Shown piece by piece: positions 31,619-38,687 of a stretch of 38,687 nt of DNA. Each line of letters begins with the position of its first letter. Position 1 is the stretch's first letter. The position numbers were made by a program, and so were the translations under genes. The notes under the pieces are model-generated. The model ran no database searches. It was not told the DNA's origin and saw only the letters and a program-made list of their open reading frames with translations. Origin of the DNA: an uncultured Actinomycetales bacterium (lineage in GTDB: Bacteria; Actinomycetota; Actinomycetes; S36-B12); the NCBI GenBank assembly GCA_913063435.1, contig CAJXYI010000026.1, positions 1 to 38,687 on the forward strand, read 5' to 3'.

Positions 31619-32749
31619 CTACCCCTCGGTGCTGTGGCGCATCCGGTCCACACCGGCCTGCAGGGTCGCGACTTCGGGCAGCAGGGAGAGTCTCGACCCG
31701 AGTTCCCGATCGCGGCCCTCGGCCATCACTTCATCGCCGCCGTCATCCCGTCGATGCCACACGGCAGCAGCCAGGCTGCGCATCGCTGCCGACCACACAT
31801 CCGGATCAGCGGCCTCAGCCCCTTCCAGGCCCTCATAGGAACCTGCTCCGGTGAAGCGTAGATCGGTCAACTGGTCTCCCACCTCGACCGACACCGCACC
31901 GCAATTCCACTGAGTCCCATCGCCAACCACGGGCGGGAATCCCTGATACATCCCCCTCAGGTCCAGGCTGATGAAGTCCGGTCTCTGCTGTGGAGGAGCC
32001 AGGAGAACGTCGACCACATCCGTCACGCCCGTCATCACCAGCAGGGTCGGTACATCGGTGTTGTTCCCCGCTTCGATGTCGGTGTCCAGCCGATCTCCGA
32101 TCATCAGCGCGCGACGGGCGCCGATTCGTTCGAGGCTCTCGTCGATCAGCGGCCGATGCGGCTTTCCGGCCACCAGATCCGGCGTTCGCCCGACCGCCAG
32201 GCTCACCGCCTGAACGAATGCACCATTACCCGGCGCCCGGCCCCCTCGCAAGGGAATCGAGACATCCTCGTTGGTAGCGACCCAGGGAATGCCGGTCGCG
32301 AGCGCGAGGCTCGCCTCGGCAAGCAGGGTCCACGTGAGATCGAAGCCGAAACCCTGCAGGACAGCGCGAGGACCGTCCTCGGCACGATCAACGGCCACCA
32401 TGCCTCGCTCTCGCAGTGCGGCTGCCACACCGGGTCCGCCGACAGCGAGCACGGGGTGCGGACCCTCCCCGAGCATCTCCCGGACGAGACGGGCACCGGC
32501 CTGCGCAGAAGTCACGATGTCCGCATCCACAGCCTGGATGCCCAGGGAACGCAGGTGCTCGGCTACCCGGTCAGGGGTGCGCGCAGCATTGTTGGTGACG
32601 AAGGCCGCGGCTACTCCCAGGGATTCGAGCTGCGCGATGGATTCGCAGGCATGCGCAATCGGATGCTCCCCGAGATACACGACACCGTCGAGATCCAGCA
32701 GCACCGAGTCGATGCCACTCAAAGGCGTGGTCGCGACAGCCTGATTCAC
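31619..32749 (-). CDS. HAD-IIA phosphatase (glycerol 3-phosphate phosphatase-like)
   Basis: A 376-residue haloacid dehalogenase-fold phosphatase. Motif I is VLLDLDGVVYLG with the nucleophile Asp, motif II is FVTNNAARTP, and motifs III/IV are in AGKPHRPLIDESL and MIGDRLDTDIEAGNN. A further C-terminal region of roughly 110 residues, with no motif I recognise, follows the phosphatase core. The corresponding M. tuberculosis gene Rv1692 at this position encodes a glycerol 3-phosphate phosphatase, so a similar role in lipid turnover is likely. GTG 32749 is chosen because GGAGG lies 4 nt upstream. Earlier in-frame starts would extend into the intergenic region with no matching homology. Confidence 0.9.
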   Translation of the reverse strand: MNQAVATTPLSGIDSVLLDLDGVVYLGEHPIAHACESIAQLESLGVAAAFVTNNAARTPDRVAEHLRSLGIQAVDADIVTSAQAGARLVREMLGEGPHPVLAVGGPGVAAALRERGMVAVDRAEDGPRAVLQGFGFDLTWTLLAEASLALATGIPWVATNEDVSIPLRGGRAPGNGAFVQAVSLAVGRTPDLVAGKPHRPLIDESLERIGARRALMIGDRLDTDIEAGNNTDVPTLLVMTGVTDVVDVLLAPPQQRPDFISLDLRGMYQGFPPVVGDGTQWNCGAVSVEVGDQLTDLRFTGAGSYEGLEGAEAADPDVWSAAMRSLAAAVWHRRDDGGDEVMAEGRDRELGSRLSLLPEVATLQAGVDRMRHSTEG

Positions 32750-32914
32750 GTCGCCTCCACTTCTCGGTGCATCCCAACAGCTTGGCCCCGTCATGCGCAC
32801 CGCTCGTCGACGATGAGCGAGGCAACCCGGGTCGCCAGAGTGTGGGCCTCGATCGATCATCATGCCGCATGTGCCATTTCCTAAGCCGCGGGGCAAACGA
32901 TGAGCCCGAGTCGG

Positions 32915-33982
32915 TCAGGAAGAGCCCGTCGCAGGCGTCGGCTCCACCCCAGAGGCTGCCCCGACGGGGGCAGGTGAGTTGGGTATCACCGGGAGGGTAA
33001 CCGGGTTGGGCCCTGGCAAACCATGTGCGAAACCGCTGTCGCCCTGCGCTGAATCGGCTGGAGCCGCCGCCTGCGGGGATGCTCCCTGCGGGTCGGGGTC
33101 TGCCTGCCCCGACCCCGAACCGGCGGACCCGTCTCCCGAGGCTCCGAGGGTCAAGGAATCGCGGGGCAGCACGAACACGCCGATGAAACTGATAATCACG
33201 CTGAGGAAGAGCGCTAGCAGCGCCAATCCCGAGGCGAGGAAACGCTCGTCGAAGATGGTGATCGCGATCACCGTGCTCGCGACGGGGGTTGACACGATGA
33301 TCGACGCCATAGCCGTGGACAGATGGCCGGCACCGAGGGCTACCTGTTGAGTTCCCATGGCGGACAAGGCTACGAGAACGAAGGCGTAGGTTTCCCAATC
33401 GCTGAATGCTGCACCTGCGCCCTCCGATCCGATCACTGCGAGAACCGACTTGATCAAGCCCGCCATTGCTCCGTAGAGGATTCCAGACGAGGTGCCGTAG
33501 GCAACCGCCGTCGTCGAAGGCCAGATACGCGCGATGACGAGCGCGATGACCACGACCGCGTAGATCGCCATCAGGGTCAGCGCCCAGTCGGAAGACGGCG
33601 GAGTATTCACTCCCTTGGTGACATTGCCGAACAGGATGATGCCGATCAGCCCGAAGGTGATCAGGCCGGCACCGATGATCTCGCGCCGCTTCAACTTCGC
33701 ATGCGCCGTCCACGCGCTGAACGGCAGCATGAAAACGATCTGCGAGGTCTGCAGAATGCTGACCAGCGCCAGACTGCCCAGGGCGAGGGCAGCGACGTGC
33801 CCGAGGAACCCCGAGACCGCGAGCACGATCCCCAGCAGCCACACCGGAGTGGTCAGCAAGGCGATCCATCGCTTGCCCTTGGATCTCACCTTGAGCACAC
33901 CCACTTGCTGAACGGCAGTGGCGGCTACGTAGACGAATGCGCTTCCCACAGCGAGGATTCCCGCCCAGACTTCCGTACTCAC
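32915..33982 (-). CDS. DMT-superfamily (EamA/NIPA-like) membrane transporter with disordered tail
   Basis: A 355-residue protein with about nine or ten hydrophobic segments between residues 5 and 270. Two internal halves repeat the small-residue-rich helices typical of the drug/metabolite transporter superfamily. Landmarks are AVGSAFVYVAATAVQQVGV, the loop LALVSILQTSQIVFMLPFS and MASIIVSTPVASTVIAI. The last 75-80 residues are rich in Gly, Ser, Pro and Ala and probably disordered, unusual for the family. The substrate cannot be read, and a NIPA-like magnesium role is only one option. GTG 33982 has GAGG 5 nt upstream. Alternative GTG starts lie at 33988 and 34024. Confidence 0.82.
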   Translation of the reverse strand: MSTEVWAGILAVGSAFVYVAATAVQQVGVLKVRSKGKRWIALLTTPVWLLGIVLAVSGFLGHVAALALGSLALVSILQTSQIVFMLPFSAWTAHAKLKRREIIGAGLITFGLIGIILFGNVTKGVNTPPSSDWALTLMAIYAVVVIALVIARIWPSTTAVAYGTSSGILYGAMAGLIKSVLAVIGSEGAGAAFSDWETYAFVLVALSAMGTQQVALGAGHLSTAMASIIVSTPVASTVIAITIFDERFLASGLALLALFLSVIISFIGVFVLPRDSLTLGASGDGSAGSGSGQADPDPQGASPQAAAPADSAQGDSGFAHGLPGPNPVTLPVIPNSPAPVGAASGVEPTPATGSS

Positions 33983-34011
33983 AGCCACCTCATTCGGATC
34001 GCCTACCCCAC

Positions 34012-34030
34012 CGGGGTGAATCACACCCCG
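34012..34030. promoter_or_regulatory. Short dyad upstream of the DMT transporter gene
   Basis: CGGGGTG (34012-34018) and CACCCCG (34024-34030) form a perfect 7-bp inverted repeat with a 5-nt centre. It starts 30 bp upstream of the GTG. It may be an operator or a small leader hairpin. No other support. Confidence 0.35.
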
Positions 34031-34095
34031 TGAACACCATTCAAGTTGGCCGATGAAATCCGGTCTAGGGTTTGGCGCGGGAGTTCACGTCGAAT

Positions 34096-34638
34096 TCATT
34101 CGTCGGCAGTGGGCGGCCAGATCTTGTCGACAGGTGTCCCCGGCGCTATGGGGCCGCTCATTTCCCCGGGCCCGTCGCTCCCAGTGCCCTCGGGAGCGAT
34201 CGGGCCGGTGAGTGGCAGACCTGCCTCCGCACGCGCCTTCAACGTCGCCCGAACCTGCGTCAACGCCCGCGAATACCGCTCGTCGGCAGGCCGCATGACC
34301 GCGGCGAGAGCCAGGTGATCGGCAGCTTCCGGGAATCGTTGCAAGCGCCACAGACTCATGCCCAATCCGTATTGCGCATAGTCGTCATCGGGGCGCAGTT
34401 CGGTGATCCGTTCGAACTCGGCCGCCGCTTCGGTGAAGTACTGGGAGTCGAACAGCGCCCGAGCACGAATCTCCACCGCTGCCAGGGATGTCGAGTCGAC
34501 GTCGAGGACCCGCTCGATCAACACAAGGCTTGCTGCGGAATCCCCACGGTCGAGCAGGTCTCTGGCCCGCCGAAACCAGTCATGCGGATCCCCCGCGGGC
34601 AGACCGGCATCACCTTCGGACACATCACCGGCTGACAC
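34096..34638 (-). CDS. TPR-repeat protein (Rv1691-like)
   Basis: A 180-residue protein with about three tetratricopeptide repeats between residues 20 and 130. The units have the usual Ala/Gly and aromatic spacing, for example AAVEIRARALFDSQYFTEAAAEFERITELRPDD split over the second and third repeats, and YGLGMSLWRLQRFPEAADHL. The C-terminal 45 residues are Pro/Gly-rich. TPR proteins mediate protein contacts, and the partner is unknown. Its position above the HAD phosphatase parallels M. tuberculosis Rv1691 and Rv1692. Start is GTG 34638. Confidence 0.82.
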   Translation of the reverse strand: MSAGDVSEGDAGLPAGDPHDWFRRARDLLDRGDSAASLVLIERVLDVDSTSLAAVEIRARALFDSQYFTEAAAEFERITELRPDDDYAQYGLGMSLWRLQRFPEAADHLALAAVMRPADERYSRALTQVRATLKARAEAGLPLTGPIAPEGTGSDGPGEMSGPIAPGTPVDKIWPPTADE

Positions 34639-34663
34639 ATTGTCATCGTCTCAGATCACCGTT

Positions 34664-35029
34664 TCACGGTGACGATGTGTGGCGCCGAGCGGACCGGACC
34701 TCTACCTCCACCCGCGAAGCAGGGCCGGACCCGCTGTGCCAGAAACGCCGCCGCAATACGCCGTTGACCTCGACTAATTCGCCGTCGTCCCAGGTCTCGA
34801 TGCGACGCGCGAGTCGTGATTGCCACACGCAACAGTCGAGGGTGTCCACGCGCACCGACCCGCTGGGCCCGCGATCACGAGCTGGTCGATCCACGATCAC
34901 CCGGAAACTGAGCAGTTCCGCGCCACTGGGCAGCACTCGGGTCTCCCGCCCGCTGAGGCGGCCGATCAGATGCACTTCGTTCACGATTGTTGATGCGCCC
35001 TGGGCTGTTGCTTTCGTCGATGTTGACAT
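34664..35029 (-). CDS. Single-stranded DNA-binding protein paralogue
   Basis: A 121-residue OB-fold SSB-like protein. The core begins NEVHLIGRLSGRETRVLPSG, and the strand LLSFRVIVDRP and the region VDTLDCCVWQSRLARRIETW follow. VEVNGVLRRRFW closes the barrel. It lacks the long Gly-rich, acidic C-terminal tip (DDDIPF type) through which main SSBs recruit partners. It is therefore a shorter paralogue, as many actinobacteria have beside the essential ssb. ATG 35029 is chosen: AAGGA sits 5 nt upstream, and 26 residues of the longer frame upstream are non-homologous. Confidence 0.85.
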   Translation of the reverse strand: MSTSTKATAQGASTIVNEVHLIGRLSGRETRVLPSGAELLSFRVIVDRPARDRGPSGSVRVDTLDCCVWQSRLARRIETWDDGELVEVNGVLRRRFWHSGSGPASRVEVEVRSARRHTSSP

Positions 35030-35142
35030 GGGGTTCCTTCCGGTAGCCGTCTCGCCTTGTGCGACGTCTACGATGGCGGTGGCTGATCGAGGCCGAACCC
35101 CCTGCATGCTCGCGCGGTGGACAGTTCATTGAGGGAGGCACT

Positions 35143-36108
35143 GTGGACACCATTACCGAACTCGGCGGCGAGGTCTTCGAGATCGACACGCGGATGGGCG
35201 GCCATTCGGGAATCACTGCCGGCTACCTGATCCGCGGTGATCGGCCATGCCTCATCGAAACCGGGACGGCCCTCAGCGCCCCGACCGTCATCGAATCCCT
35301 CGCCGCGCTGGGGATCGGGCCGGCCGATCTGAGCACCGTCGTCGTCACCCACATTCATCTCGACCACGCCGGAGGGGTCGGCGATATCGCCGAGGCCTTT
35401 CCGAATGCTCAGGTCGTCGTGCATGAACGAGGGGCACGCCATCTTGTCGACCCGACGAAACTCGTTGCCAGCGCCCGCCGCGTCTTCGGTTCGATCATGG
35501 ACACGATGTTCGGGGACCTCAAGCCCACCGACGCCGCGCGCGTGGTTGCACTCGGTGACATCGGGACGATCGACCTCGGAGGTGGACGGGTCCTGGAGTC
35601 CTTCCACGCCCCCGGTCACGCCTCGCACCACGTCGGCCTGCTCGACTCAGCCACCGGCGACCTCTACACCGGTGATGCCGCCGGGGTCTACATCCCCGAA
35701 ACCGCCGATGTGAGACCTGCCACCCCACCCCCGGACTTCGATCTCGACCTCGCCCTGTCGTCTATGGACCGGATGGGGCATATCGCCCCGTCGCGACTGC
35801 TCTTCAGCCACTACGGACCGGTGACTGATGTCGAGGATGTGCTCGGGCGTTCGCGTGAAGAACTCATCCGCTGGGTCGAGCTCGTAAGGCAAGCTCGCAC
35901 AGCACAGATGGACCTCGATCACGCCGTAGCGATGGTCGCCGAGCGCACTCGCTCGGCGCGCCTGGCCGAACTCGGTCCCGAGGCCGATGCCAAATGGGAA
36001 GCACTGTCGTCGACAGCGTCCAATGTCGTGGGGATCAGCCGATGGCTCGATTCCGTCGATGGGCCGGGATCGACATCGGGCGATGCCGCGTCGGTGCGCA
36101 ACTCTTGA
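35143..36108 (+). CDS. Metallo-beta-lactamase-fold hydrolase
   Basis: A 321-residue MBL-fold protein. The metal-binding motif is THIHLDHAGGVGD (HxHxDH). The second metal His is in SFHAPGHASHHVGLL, and the Asp and last His are in LYTGDAAGVY and LLFSHYGPV. The substrate is unknown. The family includes thioesterases, lactonases and glyoxalase II-like enzymes. GTG 35143 has GGAGG 4 nt upstream. It is divergent from the SSB gene, 113 bp apart. Its stop overlaps the apparent TTG start of the DNA glycosylase (TTGA). Confidence 0.88.
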   Translation: MDTITELGGEVFEIDTRMGGHSGITAGYLIRGDRPCLIETGTALSAPTVIESLAALGIGPADLSTVVVTHIHLDHAGGVGDIAEAFPNAQVVVHERGARHLVDPTKLVASARRVFGSIMDTMFGDLKPTDAARVVALGDIGTIDLGGGRVLESFHAPGHASHHVGLLDSATGDLYTGDAAGVYIPETADVRPATPPPDFDLDLALSSMDRMGHIAPSRLLFSHYGPVTDVEDVLGRSREELIRWVELVRQARTAQMDLDHAVAMVAERTRSARLAELGPEADAKWEALSSTASNVVGISRWLDSVDGPGSTSGDAASVRNS

Positions 36109-36752
36109 CGAAGGCCTCGCGACGAACGACTCCCGCGCTTGTCAGGGCTGCTGAGCGACATCTGCGACAAGCCGATCCGGCCTTCATGCCGATCATTGAA
36201 TCTGCAGGTCCGTGCGAGTTGGGACGGCGATCAGAGGATGATGTGACCCCGTATTCCGCCCTCGTCACTTCTATTGTGTCCCAACAATTATCGACTCCTA
36301 TCGCACGAATGCTGACCGAACGGCTGCACACCAGGGTGGGTAGTGACCTGCACCCAGATTCCTTGCAACCGCTGCAGGTGGAGGACCTGCGAGAAATCGG
36401 ATTGAGCAATGCCAAAGCTCGCACGATCCTCGGCCTGACCGATGCGATCACCTCCGGTCGCATGGACCTCGACGATCTCGCCAAGCGGGCCGATGACGAC
36501 GTCGTCGCCGAGGAACTCACGGCACTGTGGGGAATCGGACCATGGACGGTGCACATGTTCTTGATCTTCCACCTCGGTCGACTTGATGTCTGGCCCACCG
36601 GTGATCTTGGGGTACGCAAGGGATGGCAGGTTGTGCACGGTGGCGACGGCGATCCCGGACCGAATGCGTTGATGGACGCTGCCGATCACCTGCAGCCCTA
36701 TCGCAGCGTCGCCGCCTGGTACTGCTGGCGGGCCTGGGAAGCGGCGGTCTAG
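36105..36752 (+). CDS. AlkA-like HhH-GPD DNA-3-methyladenine glycosylase
   Basis: A 215-residue base-excision repair glycosylase that removes alkylated bases. The helix-hairpin-helix is in LWGIGPWTVHMFLIFH and the catalytic Asp in VWPTGDLGVRKG. The upstream SIVSQQLSTPIA and EIGLSNAKARTILGL are typical of the AlkA/Mag branch. No AdaA-like N-terminal domain is present. I choose TTG 36105, which overlaps the MBL gene stop (TTGA) and begins right where family homology begins. An ATG at 36042 would add 21 residues read through the MBL gene. Confidence 0.88.
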   Translation: MTKASRRTTPALVRAAERHLRQADPAFMPIIESAGPCELGRRSEDDVTPYSALVTSIVSQQLSTPIARMLTERLHTRVGSDLHPDSLQPLQVEDLREIGLSNAKARTILGLTDAITSGRMDLDDLAKRADDDVVAEELTALWGIGPWTVHMFLIFHLGRLDVWPTGDLGVRKGWQVVHGGDGDPGPNALMDAADHLQPYRSVAAWYCWRAWEAAV

Positions 36753-37705
36753 TCACCCGGGGAAAGTCCGGCGATGCGGGCTTCGGTATCGAGATCGGCG
36801 TCTGTTAAAGCCGCCTGCGCGAACCATTCCTTCGCCTCCTCGGTGCGCCCTAGTTCAGCCAGGATGTCGGCATAGGCATACCTCAGTCGACCGATGTGCT
36901 CGTCGGTCGAGGTCGATGACAGGTCGGGAATGCCGAGGATCAACACCGCTGCATCGAGTTGGCCGAGATCACGCCGCGCCCCCGCAGCCACGAGCCTTGC
37001 CTCGACACGAGCCGCAGCACTCAACCGGTCCTCGGGCACGGATGCGACCAGATCGAGCGCCTTGCGCGGGCGACCCAACGCACGTTCGCAATCGGCCATC
37101 ATCGCCACATGCTCCTCGCTTCCGGTCATCCGGCGAACGGCGCGGAACTCGGCGAGTGACTGTGCATAGTCACCCTGGGCGTAGGCCGCCAGCGCAACGG
37201 CCTCTCGCACCATCGCGACCCGAGATGCCTTCTTCTTGGCTGCCAACGCAAAGCGCAGCGCAAGGGCTGGATCCTCGTCGAGATTCATCTCGGTGGCAAC
37301 GAGTAGTCGTGCCACCGTTTCCCGCATTCCCTCGGGCAGGGTACGCAACTCGGCGATGGTTCCCCGATCGAGTTCTTCCCCGGTGATGTCTTCTGGGATC
37401 GGTGGGGTGTCATCGCGAGGAGCGCGGGCCCTGTTGTCGTCGATCGACGGTCCTCGCCTCGAGTCCCGCCGTCTCGAGTCCCGCCGTCTCGAGTCCTGTC
37501 GCCTCGAGTCCTGCCGTCGCGAGTCTTCCGGTCGCGAGGATCGACGGGTATCGCGTGGCTCCGTTCGGGAGCCACCCGAGCGCGAACCGCTCGAACCTGG
37601 CGCGGTGGAGCGAGCTCCGCTGGAGCGGGAGCCAGTCGAACGGGAGGAACCTGGACGGGATGGGTCGCTGCTGCGCCGCCCGCGAGACGGACCGGGGGTT
37701 GTCAC
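36749..37705 (-). CDS. TPR-repeat protein with Arg/Ser-rich repetitive N-terminal region
   Basis: A 318-residue protein. The first 90 residues are a low-complexity basic region, SR-rich and then RRxDS repeats, followed by an acidic linker (PPIPEDITGEELDRG). From about residue 115 a helical-repeat domain of TPR type runs to the end, for example LRFALAAKKKASRVAM, ALAAYAQGDYAQSLAEF and AYADILAELGRTEEAKEWFA. A SR/RRxDS head with TPRs suggests a nucleic-acid-associated scaffold, but there is no direct evidence. Start GTG 37705. The stop shares CTAG (36749-36752) with the glycosylase stop on the opposite strand. Confidence 0.82.
   Translation of the reverse strand: MTTPGPSRGRRSSDPSRPGSSRSTGSRSSGARSTAPGSSGSRSGGSRTEPRDTRRSSRPEDSRRQDSRRQDSRRRDSRRRDSRRGPSIDDNRARAPRDDTPPIPEDITGEELDRGTIAELRTLPEGMRETVARLLVATEMNLDEDPALALRFALAAKKKASRVAMVREAVALAAYAQGDYAQSLAEFRAVRRMTGSEEHVAMMADCERALGRPRKALDLVASVPEDRLSAAARVEARLVAAGARRDLGQLDAAVLILGIPDLSSTSTDEHIGRLRYAYADILAELGRTEEAKEWFAQAALTDADLDTEARIAGLSPGD
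37458..37532 (-). repeat. Intragenic 15-bp tandem repeats encoding RRxDS units
   Basis: Five 15-bp units based on CTCGAGTCCCGCCGT lie head to tail at 37458-37532, the first two identical. They are the coding DNA of the RRxDS stretch of the TPR protein. The XhoI-like CTCGAG core recurs at each unit. Confidence 0.9.
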
Positions 37706-37784
37706 GGGCCATGCCTATCACTAGCGTTCCCGGTCACAGACTGCCGGGGGGCGGACCCGGCTCACATAGGAGAGGGTCCTTCAC

Positions 37785-38069
37785 ATGAGCGATAACGGAA
37801 TTGTCCGTGTCTATCGGATGCCGGGTGGAACGAATGAGCAATACGATGAGGTCGTCGCTGCGGCAGGTGACGTCATCGCAGCAGGAGCGCGAGTGCACCT
37901 CGGCGGGAGCAATGACTCGGACCTGTGGGTCATCGAGGTGTGGCCGTCCGCCGATGATCTCGCGGCCTGGTTGCAATCACAGGCTGCCGGCAACGCGGCA
38001 CAGGCTGCGATCCTTCCCGACCCGGAAGTGATCGAGTTCGACCTGCATCGTCTGCTGGTATCCGACTGA
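37785..38069 (+). CDS. Hypothetical protein, 94 aa, dimeric alpha/beta-barrel-like
   Basis: A 94-residue protein without signal or membrane segments. The pattern VRVYRMPGGTNEQYDEVV, then LWVIEVWPSADDLAAWLQ, resembles the alternating beta-alpha layout of small ferredoxin-like/ABM-type proteins, but no motif proves it. ATG 37785 has GAGGG 8 nt upstream. It is divergent from the TPR protein and stands alone, ending 26 bp before the terminator shared with the rRNA operon. Confidence 0.75.
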   Translation: MSDNGIVRVYRMPGGTNEQYDEVVAAAGDVIAAGARVHLGGSNDSDLWVIEVWPSADDLAAWLQSQAAGNAAQAAILPDPEVIEFDLHRLLVSD

Positions 38070-38094
38070 CGCAGATTCTCGGTTCATACAACGA

Positions 38095-38126
38095 CGAAGG
38101 CCGCCCCCGTCAGGGAGCGGCCTTCG
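38095..38126. terminator. Bidirectional terminator between the 94-aa gene and the rRNA operon
   Basis: CGAAGGCCG (38095-38103) pairs with CGGCCTTCG (38118-38126), extended inward by further G-C pairs around one C-A mismatch. It lies 9 bp beyond the 3' end of 5S on the minus strand, with a T-containing tail TCGTTGT, and 25 bp after the stop of the plus-strand gene. It would serve both. Confidence 0.85.
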
Positions 38127-38135
38127 CTAAACTTT

Positions 38136-38252
38136 GTCCGGCGGCGTCCTACTCTCCCACGCAGTCTCCCGCGCAGTACCATCGGCGCTGAGGGGCTTAG
38201 CTTCCGGGTTCGGAATGGATCCGGGCGTTTCCCCCTCGCTATGGCCACCGAA
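38136..38252 (-). rRNA. rrf: 5S ribosomal RNA
   Basis: About 117 nt. Conserved segments on the minus strand are GGTGGCCATAGCGAG at the 5' side, AACGCCCGGATCCATTCCGA, GAAGCTAAGCCCC and GCGGGAGACTGCGTGGGAGA, and the closing GACGCCGCCGGAC at 38136. The 5' end is accurate to a few bases. It is the promoter-distal member of the operon. Confidence 0.93.
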
Positions 38253-38332
38253 ACTCTATGGAGATATCAATCAGTTCCCGACCGTATCTCGGGAACCGCA
38301 CAGTGGACGCAGAGCAAAACTCTTTATGTGTG

Positions 38333-38687
<355 letters not shown>

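Noticed and set aside
32750-32914. Possible extension of the HAD gene or a small gene in this gap
   Set aside because: The frame is open but the residues show no HAD homology, and GGAGG before GTG 32749 gives a better start.
32571-33869. Minus-strand frame spanning the HAD and DMT genes (432 codons)
   Set aside because: It overlaps two well-supported genes in another frame and has Arg/Gly-rich shadow composition.
37458-37532. Short tandem repeats as a possible CRISPR array
   Set aside because: Units are 15 bp without spacers, in frame inside a coding sequence. No cas gene is nearby.

Overview
The window is a GC-rich (roughly 60-65 percent by eye) chromosomal segment from an actinobacterium. 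The evidence is the frequent GTG and TTG starts, many ATGA/GTGA gene overlaps, two tRNA genes without an encoded CCA end, and above all a gene order that follows Mycobacterium tuberculosis Rv1691-Rv1713. On the minus strand this order is TPR protein, HAD phosphatase, small protein, tlyA, nadK, recN, pyrG, nudix, xerD, (ald), parA, scpA, scpB, rluB, cmk, der. I cannot name the genus.

Layout. 1-4 kb: tRNA-Val, a GMC flavoenzyme with a tiny Tat-type partner, a GlsB/YeaQ membrane protein, zapE, and a divergent RibD-like reductase. 4-6.6 kb: secreted SGNH hydrolase and BrkB-type membrane protein, converging on ppk2. 6.6-10.3 kb: a four-gene osmoprotectant (glycine betaine type) ABC transporter that probably reads through into ppk2. 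10.3-14.2 kb is the accessory part. It holds a 320-bp AT-rich regulatory region with helically phased repeats, a near-perfect 62-bp palindrome abutting an N-terminally truncated phzF, an unknown small protein, and a large lipoprotein that fuses DUF1996 to a putative glycoside hydrolase. It ends at tRNA-Pro, whose 3' end is partly duplicated nearby.

14.3-35.0 kb is a long, almost entirely minus-strand housekeeping block. It covers ribosome assembly and rRNA modification (der, rluB, tlyA), nucleotide and cofactor supply (cmk, pyrG, nadK, a nudix hydrolase), and aromatic amino acid synthesis (aroH-type chorismate mutase, tyrA). It also covers chromosome segregation and repair (parA, scpA, scpB, xerD, recN) and alanine dehydrogenase. 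It continues with an AKKST-repeat protein, a HAD phosphatase, a DMT-type transporter, a TPR protein and an SSB paralogue. 35-38.7 kb: an MBL-fold hydrolase overlapping a DNA glycosylase, a convergent TPR protein with an RRxDS-repeat leader, a small unknown protein, a shared terminator, and the 5S and 3' 23S genes of an rRNA operon that enters from the right on the minus strand.

Most of the window is ordinary core genome. The points most worth a second look are the DUF1996-hydrolase fusion, the palindrome/phzF junction, the 11-bp phased repeats upstream of the osmoprotectant operon, an apparent CTG start for xerD, and a PlsC-family protein with altered catalytic motifs. I saw no CRISPR array, transposase, prophage or obvious defence system.
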